A stretch of DNA of 64,000 bases from Ophioderma brevispina (Eukaryota > Echinodermata > Ophiuroidea > Amphilepidida > Ophiodermatidae). The DNA lies in the NCBI GenBank assembly GCA_023653785.1, contig JAMKCH010001698.1, forward strand, positions 1 through 64,000. Direction: 5' to 3'. The position numbers and the translations under genes are program-made. A model generated the notes under the pieces. The model made no database searches and had not been told where the DNA came from. It saw only the letters and a list, made by a program, of their open reading frames with translations. Below are positions 46,941 through 58,043 of this stretch, piece after piece (positions within the stretch are counted from its first letter, which is position 1; each line of letters begins with the position of its first letter).

Positions 46941-48019
46941 GCTGTAGTGATCCACCTCTGTGCAAATTGTCGTCTCCTGGGCTATCGTACTAATCTTTGC
47001 CTCTCACATTCAACTTATCCCTTCGTGCTGCGTCATACTTCCCTGCTTTTTTGTTTCTTTTACCACAGTGGCCCACAGTAAATGCTGTGTTAGAGCTTAC
47101 TAACTCCTCATGTTCCCGTGCATTGTTGTTTCGCTCCTATGTTCTCTGTCAGCAAGTGCCTTACAGTTTATCATACATGCCTATTATGTATGCTTTCTTT
47201 TCATCCCCCCCGCCCTTAGCCCGTTTTACACTTTCTGGACCTCCTCTCTTCCTTCCGCTGCATAATTTGTGGGCTTCTCGGGAGCCTACTGTGTCACCCT
47301 TGTCTTCCGGGCTCGTCGCTGTTACATTCCCCCCTCCCACCGCCAATTTTGGTATACACACAAAGAAACGAGAGGCCCCATAGTGTTGCAGCATCACCTA
47401 GCGCGATAGGCGGTCCCCCGAGATCCTTCCCCTACCCTGGTTATCGCCAGGGGTTCGATATGCGAGCGTCACGAGTTCAGCTTGCACCGCCTATCAAAAA
47501 TCAAACCTTATTCTCTAATCAAAGTAGCTTGTAACATGTCACACATGAATTGTAACCTTTATAATTTAGACATAATAGTATTTTGCAATTGTAAATTTAT
47601 TGTGGTAGTCTCTAGCAATCCTGATGAAAGAACTAATAAAGGTTCTATATGGGGAACGTCCTTTGTGGTTTGTGATTGAGGACAAGCCTTCTTATATCTG
47701 CGCCCCTCTTTTGCGGGGCTCGTGCGCCGCCCTCGTCCGCTACCCACGGCCGGGTTTCTGTTAGATAGTTTTCATGCGGCTAACGGTCGTGCAGAATTCG
47801 ACTCATACCGTCTAACTACCCCCTTCATAACTCAAGTCCCTTCTTACCCTCACCGTTAATTGTCTTCACTTTTTTCCGTGTTTTCCTTTCGTTTATTATC
47901 CTGGTGTTCGTACTTCATAATTTGTCAAACATTTTTTATGCTTACTTGCTTTAGTCTGTCTATGCTACACGCCCTAGGCCGTCTTTTCAATTCTCATTTG
48001 GGTTGGAGTTTTTCCTTGA
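46941..48019. other. Pyrimidine-rich region with hairpins and a CTGATGA box
   Basis: Strongly C/T-rich on the + strand. CCTGATGAAAGAACTAATAA then AGGTTCT..GGGGAACGTCC (47620-47662) has a perfect CTGATGA box and a short stem, another hammerhead-like candidate. The related segments GATAGGCGGT..ACCGCCTATC (47406-47497) and GTTAGA..ACGGT..ACCGTCTAAC (47760-47817) form long-range stems. Possibly untranslated sequence of a - strand element. Confidence 0.4.
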
Positions 48020-48523
48020 CTAGCTTTTTGCACATTTTCCAAACGGTCTACCTTTCCATGTAGAGTTCCCACTCATTCCAGGTTCTTGGTGCGGTTGTTG
48101 ATATTTGTTCTCTCCTTTGTTTCCCCGCCCTTTATTTCTATGTTTAACATTTAATTTTCGGTTGATCCAGAGGGGGAATCCTCGCATTCTGTTAGCGTAC
48201 CCACCCCGTTTTTCCGCAAACTTGAGAACCGTAAGCCACGTTTTGGGCATGCTCTTTTGGCATGCCTTTTGATATACAACCTCCTGATTTAGCCCCGGAA
48301 CTTTAGAATCTATGTAACAAGAAGGCGGAAATAATAAGCCATGGCTTGTTTTTTCAGGTAATTTTTCTAATCTAAATCTAATGTGGTGAGGAGGCAACAT
48401 ATCAAAATCCGCAGATTCCCCTTGTTCTAATTGAGGAAAAAGGGGGTAAAGTTTTGTACAGGGGGGGGGCCATTTTAAAATGTCCAGAGTACTGCAGGGT
48501 ACTGGGTTTATACAGTGGATCAA
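48020..48523 (-). CDS. Unrecognised 167-codon basic ORF, probably element-borne
   Basis: One of the longest open frames in the window that is not made of a simple repeat. Start at 48523, stop at 48020. The N-terminal half is ordinary in composition (LPPHHIRFRLEKLPEKTSHG). The C-terminal third is strongly basic and Gly/Asn-rich (RKLNVKHRNKGRGNKGENKY), like a nucleic-acid-binding tail. No zinc knuckle or catalytic motif is seen. It lies upstream of the Penelope element in the same orientation, in a pyrimidine-rich (+) context that suggests an element's sense strand. It could be the ORF1 of another retroelement, or a chance frame. Function unknown. Confidence 0.35.
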   Translation of the reverse strand: MIHCINPVPCSTLDILKWPPPCTKLYPLFPQLEQGESADFDMLPPHHIRFRLEKLPEKTSHGLLFPPSCYIDSKVPGLNQEVVYQKACQKSMPKTWLTVLKFAEKRGGYANRMRGFPLWINRKLNVKHRNKGRGNKGENKYQQPHQEPGMSGNSTWKGRPFGKCAKS

Positions 48524-49305
48524 ATTGAAAAAAGGTTCAAAATTCTTCTATTTGGACTTAAGTCTGTACAACTTCAGAAATATGCACAAAGCAGCTAGGA
48601 TTTACCATGGATTTTTTCATAGCTGTCCAATATAACCTTTGTGGGCGATCTTTCAATCGATTCGAAGTTCACGATTGAGATTTTACATATATAGCATCAT
48701 TGTCCTGTAATATCATTGGCTGATTCGGTGACAATTTTGCGGATTTTCCCATACATCATAACGGTTCGCCATTTCTCGTGTAAACTCCTGGACTCCTGCC
48801 ATAAGGACTGGAATGTAAATTAAAACAGAACTAATTGCGTTATTTTAAAACAACATAACAAAATCAAAAACTTCACAAAATAGACCTGTTAAAATGTCCT
48901 CCGTCCTCTTTTGTCATGTCCCCATGACTCGCCGGAATGAGCTCGAAGAGTTCAAGACTATAGTTCATTCACTTGAATTTCCACATCACTCATTCTATGA
49001 AGGTATACCCAACCCAATTACGAGCAAGTAGAAGCAATGTTGGATACAATCAGCCTGGTAGTGTTAATGTAATCGGCCAAGCCCAAACCAAATGCTCAAG
49101 AGTGACTTCTGTCCAATGAATTACTCCTATACGGTACGGCGTATCAGGATTGAACTACCCTACGCGAGTACGGATATTGGTTAACACACACACCCGTCCG
49201 ATAACAAGAACCGGTTTCCTTAGGGATTATTGTGTCATAAGATCGATTTTCTTGATATGTACTGTCATTGTGGTTTTATTTTCAATACTCTATTATAAAT
49301 TGCAG
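48524..49305. other. Intronic noncoding sequence
   Basis: No repeat or coding signal recognised before the ODC-like exon. Confidence 0.4.
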
Positions 49306-49480
49306 TATGCCAAGGCCGTTACGCAGGACTTACGAGCATTTCCCAGAGTCAGCAACGAAGTCATTTCTTGAGCCTGGAACATTTTTATGGCAACTGCTGC
49401 AAACAGTGTTTCTAATGTTAATAGGGAAACCAGGAGACATTCGAGACAGAAACGACATTTCACTCAAATGGTTGCTAGTG
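49306..49480 (+). CDS. ODC/antizyme-inhibitor-like, exon with FPES..EPG block
   Basis: Acceptor TAAATTGCAG|TATGCC. From 49307 the frame reads MPRPLRRTYEHFPES then ATKSFLEPGTF. This matches the ODC segment 'ALDKYFP..SGVRIIAEPGR(F/Y)' that shapes the PLP phosphate pocket. After a run of five T the match moves one frame: MATAANSVSNVN lines up with VASAFTLAVNII of ODC. So a single base is missing in the homopolymer, or the exon is damaged. The Arg that follows EPG in active ODCs is Thr here. The 3' end is uncertain: no good donor is seen, candidates are ATG|GTTGCT near 49472 or an earlier GTTAAT. Order and strand fit the other ODC-like exons. Confidence 0.6.
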
Positions 49481-49500
49481 TTGTTTTCTTCATAAGATAG

Positions 49501-49523
49501 AGAGAGAGAGAGAGAGAGAGAAA
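49501..49523. repeat. (GA)n microsatellite
   Basis: Eleven GA repeats, then GAAAGAAAAG. Confidence 0.9.
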
Positions 49524-50059
49524 GAAAAGATAGCGACGGAGGTTATATAAGAGGATGGGATGGAGGATGCCTTTTTGAGCAAATTTACACTATTTTCTAT
49601 ATGATTGAAAAAACAAAAAAACTTAACCATTATCAGTATTTTTATTGTGCCATAAATATTTGTCCAAGATGTTAAATTGAATTTTCTAAATAAATGTCCC
49701 TGCTGTTAGTTATTTATTATTTAAATATATACTTTATGACCTTTGTATTAGTCTAAACGTCACAGATAACTGCCTTCCACGTTGGCATGCGGCTTCGTTA
49801 TTGCCCGAATTGGATTTGTATTTTTGCTTGGATATCATTATGATTTTTGTACTGTACAATCATTTTCATGTAGGAACTAGCGATGTGCCAGTTATGACCG
49901 AAAGCACGAAAGTTTCACTTTGATTACACCTCAATATGGCGCTGTATAATCTCCTCTGACCATTTTTATGACCGCCACTCTCATACCATTGTTGTAAGTA
50001 ATCAGAATTGACAATGGGTTTTTTGAAGTTATGATAAAACCTTTTAGAGGATGGAAGAA
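49524..50059. other. Noncoding
   Basis: AT-rich, no feature recognised. Confidence 0.35.
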
Positions 50060-50838
50060 GCTTATCCTTGACTTCACCCAAGTAGTTCTAAACAACCAAA
50101 AGCTGCTTTCAAAAATTTCAAGCTTCTTCTTCTTCTTAGTGTATCCGCAAGTCATGGTAATGGCTTTTGTGGTGTCAGTATTTTTCCTGATAAGCTGATC
50201 CGGGGCGCGTGTATCCATGATACGGCCTAACATGGCCCTCTTGAGACGGGGTGCGGGATTGGAAGGCATCAGGGGTTTACCCCTTATCCGTGCCTCACCC
50301 CAAGTAGCTCTAAACAACCTTAACTGCTTTCAAATTTCAAACTTATCCTTTGCCTCACCCCAATAGCTCTAAACAACCAAACTGCTTTTTAAATTTCAAG
50401 CTTATCCATTTGCCTTCACCCCAAGTAGCTCTAACCACCAATAACTGCTTTCAAAATTTCAAGCTTATCTTTTTGCCTCAACCATCAATAGCTTTAAATC
50501 AACCATAAACTGCTTTCAATATTTCAAGCTTATCCTATTCCACCCCAGTAGCTCTAACAACCATAACCGCTTCAAAATTTCAAGCTATCCATTGACCTCA
50601 CCCCATAGTAGCTCTATAACAACCCTAAACTGCTTTCCAAATTACAATCTATCCTTTGCTCACCCCAAGTAGCTCTAAACAACCATAACCTGCTTTCACA
50701 TTGAAGCTTTACCTATTGCCTCACCCCAAGTAGCTCAAACAACCAGAAACCTGCTTTTTAAATTTTAATTTTTTTCCTTGACCTACCCCAAGTACTCTAA
50801 GCAACCATATTAAAACTGTTTTCAAATTACAGCTCAGA
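50060..50838 (+). repeat. Tandem array of about 62 bp (GCCTCACCCCAAGTAGCTCT unit)
   Basis: Around eleven units, consensus CTTATCCTTTGCCTCACCCC then AAGTAGCTCTAAACAACCAT and AAACTGCTTTCAAAATTTCA. Unit 1 (50066-50125) is separated from the rest by about 150 bp of GC-richer sequence (50130-50280). Units differ mainly by 1-3 base indels. Confidence 0.9.
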
Positions 50839-51659
50839 TTGACGTTGAATCTAAAAGTTTTATGTTTCCGTTGCCCATAAGCGATGCCGTCTCAATTCTA
50901 AACAACTGAGCGCTGATTGTGGTTTACACCCTTTGCAGACTAACCAAGATCAGTTGTTTGAGGCAAACTGCATAGGGGGGGGGATCATGGTGCCAATATT
51001 ACCCCAATAAATCTGGGATATTCCAAAATTGCTTGTTCGGTGTCTTTTAACCATTATGAGTAAAATGGATTGTTTTTAGTATATAAACATTTCGTCACGA
51101 GTCTCAAACAGCCAATCGACCATTTGAGCGAAATTGGTTTTTTGCATATTTTGATACTATTATCACGAGCTCTTGTTCATATAGGCCCTACCAAATCATT
51201 TGAGTCAAAAGAACCTGTAGATTGTAGTAAATTGATTTTCACTTTTGGAATCATCCCAAACGCCAAATGAAGTCTTCAAACAGACCAATCTGCATTCGTC
51301 TGTTTGCTGTACCCTGAAAACCTCCGCACGGCAGCTTATTAGGGAACTATTTCGATTCATGGGATATTGCGAGATTCATCTCCTCGCTTGATCAACCTGG
51401 GGCCTCTAGAGTCTGGTCGAAGTTATAATTAGTACAATGGTGTAGTTGTATCTGATCGAATTTGGCCACACTAAAAATATTATACATTTTCCATATTTTT
51501 AACTGACAGCAATTATGCGAATAATTACGCCAAGTAAAAAAATTGTCTTTTTCTGATCCTTTTTTTTTTTATTTGAATGCACGTAATTTTTTACAGCGCA
51601 CGTTATTTCGTAAATACTAGATGCATGTTAGTAGTGGTAATAAACAAAATATGCATTTA

Positions 51660-51697
51660 AAGAAAAAAAAAAAAAAAACAAAAAAAAAAAAAAAAAT
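51660..51697. repeat. Interrupted poly-A tract
   Basis: Two A runs separated by a C. Copy A has TTTTTAGCTGTG here instead. Confidence 0.8.
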
Positions 51698-51865
51698 GCT
51701 GTGTACTTTACTAGACGTAAGGTTGTAGATTGTCTTGACTGTCTAAGCGACGAATCCGGGCGCCTGAGCACGGCAAAAGGAGCCTACGTTGTCAGTTTTG
51801 CAGTCGCGCCGAGTTAGTTTATTTTTGTTATTATTTTTTTTGTGTTATAGACATAATAGTTAAAG

Positions 51866-53375
51866 GTTCTTATGGGAAAAGGATGATGGGGAAAAGGGCA
51901 ATGAGTAAAAGGATGCGAAGAAGGGTGGAAGAAAGGCGGATTATATGAAGATGGAGGGAAAAAAGGGAGGAGGGGCAAGGCATAAGAAGGACGGGAGGGG
52001 ACACGGACGAGGCGGGAGATGGAGGGAGAGCTAGGGAAGGGACGAAGGGAACAAAGGGGGTTAAACGAAGGGGGACAGGCAATACTTAAGACGGGGAAGA
52101 GATTCGAGTGGAAGGGGGGAGGAGGTAGACTCGATATGGGAGGGCACAGATGAGAAATGAAGATGATGGAAAACGGGAGGAGGGTTACATAGAGAGAAAG
52201 TAGTATGTTAGAGCGGGTAGTGGATGGGTTGATGGGGATCAAACAGCAGGTTAGAAGAGTGTGGTCCATAGGGAATAGGTGCCAGTAAAAAAGAGTTCTG
52301 AGAGAAATGAAGGGTAAAGTGAGGGAGGCGGTGAAGAGAAGCAAGGAACGTCTAAATAAGCAGCAGGATTGGACGTGGTCAGCGAAGGACGCAGGTGGTG
52401 AACAGGTTGAATAGAGAAAAGAAGGTCAAAGAAAGGTTCGTGTACGAGGGGCTGGTGAAACCGCGAGAGGAAGGTGCATCAAACAAGTTTGGGAAGTCAA
52501 TGGAGGTGGCGGGTAGAATGGGAGGGTGATAGGGACGCACCGACAGCACTGATCAGATAAAGATGGCGATGGAAAAATTGAGGGAGAATAATCATAGAAA
52601 AACGAAAAAGAGGATGTGAGCGGATAGAATAGGGGAAAGGAAGGGACGAAGCGGCATCAAGGTAAAAAGTTAGAAAGAGGAGTGAGGGAAAACGTGCTAG
52701 GTGGAGAGATATGGTCAAGAGTCGAGTAAAGAGGGCTATGAATAGTGAAGGGAGGAGGGAAGGCAGTGAAAGGGTAGGCGGGCAGGAGAGAGGGCGTGAT
52801 GACGTGTTATGTGATGTGATAAGGATGGAGAGCAGAGAGGGGGAAGAAAGCGAAAGGATCAAATACCGGGGTGGGAGATTCTGATAGGATGTGGGTAGTA
52901 CGGAGCTAAATGGATGGTTAAGCATCAGGGTTGGGCGTCAAGCGCGGAAGGTGGATGTTGGAGTTTGAGGGGCGGGTAAATAAGAGAAAAGGAGATAAAC
53001 TTCAGAGCGGCTCAGACACAGCGGGTGGGTGGGGGCAGAAGAAAGGGAGGAAGAGGAGGGAGGGGGGACTAATCCGAGGGAACGGGGAAAAAAAGGGGTC
53101 AAGAAATTAGAAAGGCAAAGAGAAAAGGGGTGGCCGGGTATTACAAAAGAAGAAAGAACACTGTATCAATGGGGTGATGCGGGAGACTAGGGGGGGAGGA
53201 AGAGCTGAGGAGGAGGAAACACAGGGGATAGGAGGGAAGGCGGGTCGTGGATGGGTCGAGGATGGGTGAGACAGGAAGCGTTGAAAGCGGGTGTAGGTGT
53301 AGCAAAAAGGAGGGGGGAGTGCATTAGAAGGGGGGGCTAAAGTGGGGGAGGGGGGGCAGTGGAGGGCAACACAGA
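51866..53375 (+). repeat. 1.5 kb purine-rich (G/A) tract
   Basis: About 1500 bases overwhelmingly A and G on the + strand, without a fixed repeat unit (GGGAAAAGGATG, GGGAGGAGGAAG and similar). The paralogous position in copy A (about 7890-7905) is only GGTTTTTTTTTTT. The long - strand open frames (e.g. 51814-52344, rich in Ser/Pro/Leu/Phe) are products of the composition and are not called genes. Confidence 0.85.
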
Positions 53376-53901
53376 ATGATGTTTACCTATTTTACTTTGT
53401 AATGATGCACCTAGACGTCATGAGAATCATTTCAGAATCACCCTTATTATACTTAAGTATTAAGTTAAGGTAAATTGTGCACAAGATAGTAACAATTACT
53501 CAGTTTTACAACCTGTTCTGCAAATTAAGGATTGTTGAAGTGTAATCAAGGAAAAATTCAAATCAGCTAAGTTGGTAATTCAAAGTTATACAACAAGATA
53601 ATTTATAACCCCACAGGACAAACAAGCACTACTGTAGTAACCGATTGGCCTTCAATTTTTTTATAGATAGTTCAAAAACCACTCGTTTGAAACCCTTTCA
53701 CGTTTTGGTATGATATTGTCCATTTTAATTATCATATATTAATTTTGAAAGGAATATGTATATGCTTACCTTCATGTTCTTATATTTATTTTATATTCCC
53801 TGTAGGGTCGCATAGTACGTGGTTTATTAGGTATTTGGTTCATATCAGAAGTCCCCCGGTTTTTCTTAGTTAGATAGGCTTATGATTAATTTACGGCCAA
53901 A

Positions 53902-54514
53902 TTAACCCCGCCTACCCGAGCCATTTTTTAAACGAACCCCATATTACGTCACTATGACGTCATATGCTGAGGAAAGTGCGAAAATACTGAATAAGGTGGG
54001 AAAATTGATATTTCGCAATTTAGACGACCCAACTCCGTTATTTATAGCAAATGACCTCTTATATAAACTAGCCATTTTTCCATCATGACAAAATGTGATA
54101 TTCCTACCTTTTTTGCGAAGATGGAATTTTCCCTATTCTACACTATATATGTGTCTATGGAAATGGCTTTTTGTGCAGATATGCGAACTTTATAGACTTC
54201 ATTGTGACGTAATGCTGAGCATGTTGGTACTCATTTTGTTAATGTAAAAGAGATGACATAGCTATCTAAGTACCAAAATCAAGTGTCGTGATGTGTATGT
54301 CGTGCTAGGCCTGTATGGTACAATCTTTCCCCCCACCCATCTATCAATATCACTTTATATTGCCTATACCCCAGTGGATGTTGTTTTTGGGATGAAGAGG
54401 AGCGGAATATGTCAACTGACGAATTCATTACATAATTTGGCACCAAAAGGGTTAGCAGCCGGAAAAACCTGAAGGGGTGCTAACACTCCTCCCCCATAGG
54501 TAGACGAGGGTTAA
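53902..54514 (+). mobile_element. piggyBac-like MITE, complete, with TTAA duplication
   Basis: Flanked by TTAA at 53902-53905 and 54511-54514. Left end CCCCGCCTACCCGAG; right end, inverted, CCCTCGTCTACCTATGG. The interior carries the TGACGTCA box (53956) and resembles 3984-4560. The paralogous site at 8410-8413 is an uninterrupted single TTAA with the same flanks (GCCAAATTAAGATCA). TTAA-specific insertion and CCC termini are piggyBac hallmarks. No transposase is encoded. Confidence 0.88.
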
Positions 54515-55514
54515 GATCATATGCAATGTAAAACATAGTATACATCAAATCTTTTTCGTTTGTCCCTTTCTTTCCTATATTTTCCCACTACCACGATATT
54601 ATTTTTGCGTTCTAGCCACTTATTTTTAATTAATAATTCACTACCTGATAATTTCTCTGTGGTTTACTAAATCAGCGCAATAAAGTAATTTGCTTTTGGA
54701 TACAATATAGACAATTATCATTCACATTTTCAGCCATCTCAATTAAAATACATTATAATTGGTAACTTTAAAAAGTACTCCATTTGAAAGTATTCAATAA
54801 AATTGAATGCAACCCGATTACACTTAATTTTTATTGAGTAGATACAGGAACTTGATTTTCCTCAATTCCAATAACGAAAGATGTGTAATCAATAGTAAAA
54901 ATTCTCATTCTGCATTTTCAATAAATACCCCTTTTATATCAGAAATATGAGCAATTGAATTAAATCAACTCAGACTCTTGCCGGCAAACTGCATCTTCAC
55001 TTTCAAAATGGTTTAGGGGGGGGGGGGTTTTTTTGTTGCCTTAATAGAACTTTCTTCCATTTTATTCCTGCAAACATTTCAAATATACACCTTCAAGCAA
55101 TAACAGATAAATTACAACTTCTTCCACTAACGTTTATGAAGTTTATGTTGTCCAATAATTCACAAACCCAGGGTTTCAAACGCGAGACATACGCTTTTTT
55201 GGATATCCTTAGTGTCACGTACCCATGTGGCCGATCTGCAACATTACATCAACATTATCGTACATTATATGAATTGTCAATTATAGAATTAAGTACTAAA
55301 GTTTACAGAAAATATGCTAAAATTTTATCAAGAAAATTCCTGGGCAGTCAATTCTTCACAAACCCCGTAAAATCCCCTTTTACAGGTTTCCATCAAATGT
55401 AACTGTATATTTTATAGGTTTTTTTTTTTAAAGGGTAATTTTATTAATCAATTTCTAATACAAAATAAAATTGTAGAACCTCATCATTCCTCTTTTCTAT
55501 CTTCACTGGCACAT

Positions 55515-56475
55515 TTTAGCCCTGGAGCTAGCACACATTTGTCACACTTCTCAATCAAAAGGTTTGAGTGATTAATATGATTGACAGACTGTAACCTGAA
55601 CCCCCCCCTAAACTGATTCTTAAGTGCCGCAGTTGGTGCCTTAAGGAGAGTGGGGCCAAAAGACAAAGTTTGGTACAGGGGTCAAATTTGTAAATTGATC
55701 ATCATGTTGAAAAGACACCATTTATGCGGTCTAACCATAAGGATGTCAGAAAAGGTATAGTTTGGTAGTAGGTACATCCTAATTCAGATATCCGCTAAAA
55801 ACAGGCAAAAATCATAATAAGGGTCAATTTCAAATTTCATTGTAACAGGGTCAATTTTAAAGTTGCGCCGATTTTGGATAAAATGGTGCAAATTATTGGT
55901 GGAGTTCATAGGATTAAATAAGGAATGGTTTTGACTGTCTTAAATGCTTAGTTTTTCCGTATGTAGGGGCACAGCAAGGTAAACGTCATTGCATTCAATG
56001 GGGCTTGATCTTATTACCCCCTACTTTCCTTCAAGCAACATTTGAGACACTCAAACTATTCTTAATTTTATCCTCTGAGCTCCATCCCAAACCCCTCATA
56101 ATTTGCACCATTTTTTATCCAAATCGAGAATTTTAAATTTTTGACCCCTGTACAACTGAAATTGACCCTTTTATTGATTTTTGCTGTTTTATAGCCCTAA
56201 TAACTCTGAAACTTTAGCGTACCCATTACAAACTATAACTTTTCTGAATCCTTCTGGTTAACACATAACAGTGTGCTTTTTCAACATATTGGATCAATTT
56301 ACAAAATTTTACCCCTGTACAAACTTTGGTTTTGGCCCCCTCTCTCTTAAGGCACCACGTGCGGCACTTAAATCACTTTTCAGGGGTTCCTGTCAGCTGT
56401 CAACATATTTAAGAATCACTCGAACCTTTGTACTTGAGATGTTTACAAATCTGTGTTGCTAGCTCCGGTTTAATT
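55515..56475. mobile_element. Foldback element with 440 bp inverted arms
   Basis: Left arm 55515-55960 and right arm 56035-56475 are inverted copies. GGAGCTAGCACACATTTGT pairs with the complement of ACAAATCTGTGTTGCTAGCT, then TAAGTGCCGCAGTTGGTGCC, CCAAAAGACAAAGTTTG, GGGTCAATTTCA and GATAAAATGGTGCAAATTAT recur in mirror order. The central loop is about 75 bp. Absent from copy A, where the flanks CTTCATTGCATATTTT and CCTCAGCAGGCAAAAGTATG are close together. A fragment of the arm is at 11640-11800. Confidence 0.85.
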
Positions 56476-56925
56476 TTTTGCCGTAAGAGCAATGACACCT
56501 TAAAAACCGTACAAAAGCAATAGTCATTTCTATCGCCCTCGGCAGGCAAAAGTATGTCAAAATACCACCGTCTCAGGCGATCGAGCGACTCTTTTTGAGT
56601 ACGCCATACAGCTCAATGTGCGCGTTTCGTCCTCCTTTGACTAGAAACAGAGGACGTTTTTAGTTTTTGCAAACAGACCATCACTTTGTACATTAATTTG
56701 ACAGGAAAAAATGATACTGAATGGAAGCCTGCTCAAAATAAGACGTTTCAATGTCCACAATTCCACATAAAATCCATTTTCCAATTTTGGGGGGGGGGGG
56801 TTTTTTTCGAACTTTTAGATAGGCAAGTTCCTAATTTCTCGAAAACTTCAATTCGCCGATATCTCGTAATATACTTTTGGTGCGATGGCCTGTGTGGAAG
56901 AATTCGTGACGATTTTGCTCAGACT

Positions 56926-58043
56926 GAGAAGCGCCCGATAATAATACAACTTGTGCATAGTCGGTGATGGGTCCCTATAATTGTTGGCCGCTAGCTATAT
57001 CTGGGTATTGTGGGTGGGGTGGGGGTTGGGGGACCACTTAGCAATCCTTTGTACGTGTGTATGTGTGTGTATTTGTGTAATGGATGTGGTGTGTCACTAA
57101 TTGTTAAGGTTCTTTTTTAATTCACCCAAGATGAAAAGTTGGAAGTACAATGGAACAAAACTTGTGTCATCGCTACCCATGGAATCCCTCAAATTGATGA
57201 GTCAAGGTCATGACCATGTCCAAGATGCCTGTGAGGTCAGTTCAAACTATGTCAAAAATGTAAAAATTGAACCTCATTGAAAATTTCAATTGGGAACCAA
57301 ACTTTAGTGTCCACAGGTGAACCATGGAATCCCTCATATGGTGACTAGGTCACAGGTCGTGCCAAGATTCAAGGTATGGGGTGACCCACAACTTATAGTT
57401 CTTTGAAAATATAAGCCAAGAACCGCGAAATTTTAGTTGGTGATGTTATGATGATGGTGATCTTTACATATTAATGACAATAATACATGTGGAGGACTCG
57501 TTATAATTAGGTACATGTAGTAGCTGCTTATGTTGTTACGAATTTTTTGCCATACCATGTCATTGCAATCTGCATCCGAACCTATTACCAGGTTTTAGTA
57601 AGTGACAATATTAAGCATTTCCTTTCATCGAGGGTATTGGGATAGAATAATATTGAATTTTCCATGCTGTTTTTAACATTGGCATGAAAAAGAGAATGTG
57701 GAATCACTTCATAAGAACACAATTTCTTCTAACACTTCATAAGAGAATAATAATATGGGTAATCATGAAGCCTGTCTGTTGCAACAATCCTTAAAATGAA
57801 ATTGCGAAAATGATACATAGTATTTATACAATGGATATATTTTGTAACCATGCAGTGCATCTTTACGCTATGTGGGTGACAATCTTTGAAATGAAACGAA
57901 GAAATGGATAGGGTTATGCGTGTCATGCAATGTACTTATAAGCTATTTGTTGGTGATAGTCGATCGTGCTGTGCGCCTTTAATATCATAGACTCTGGCAA
58001 CCCTGTACGAATCGATTTTCAATAGATTTCTCGGAAAGTAAAC
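56926..58043. other. Noncoding; G-rich patch and two-copy repeat
   Basis: G/T-rich patch 57009-57075. Two diverged copies of a segment with CCATGGAATCCCTCA (57177 and 57325) followed by GGTCA..GTGCCAAGATTCAAGG-type sequence. No coding signal. Confidence 0.45.

Larger units (their letters stand above)
51091..56925 (+). repeat. Segmental duplication, copy B (paralogue at 6477-10380)
   Basis: Same landmarks and order as copy A. Private to copy B: purine tract 51866-53375, piggyBac-like MITE 53902-54514 and foldback element 55515-56475. Without these it is about 2.8 kb. It has more small deletions than copy A. Confidence 0.85.

Noticed and set aside
46997..47383. 128-codon + strand open frame
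   Set aside because: Lies in a pyrimidine-rich stretch; composition (Leu, Phe, Pro, Ser) follows from that.
51814..52925. Two long - strand open frames (176 and 142 codons) rich in Ser, Pro, Leu and Phe
   Set aside because: They lie in the purine tract; reading the pyrimidine strand gives few stops. No domain or splice logic.
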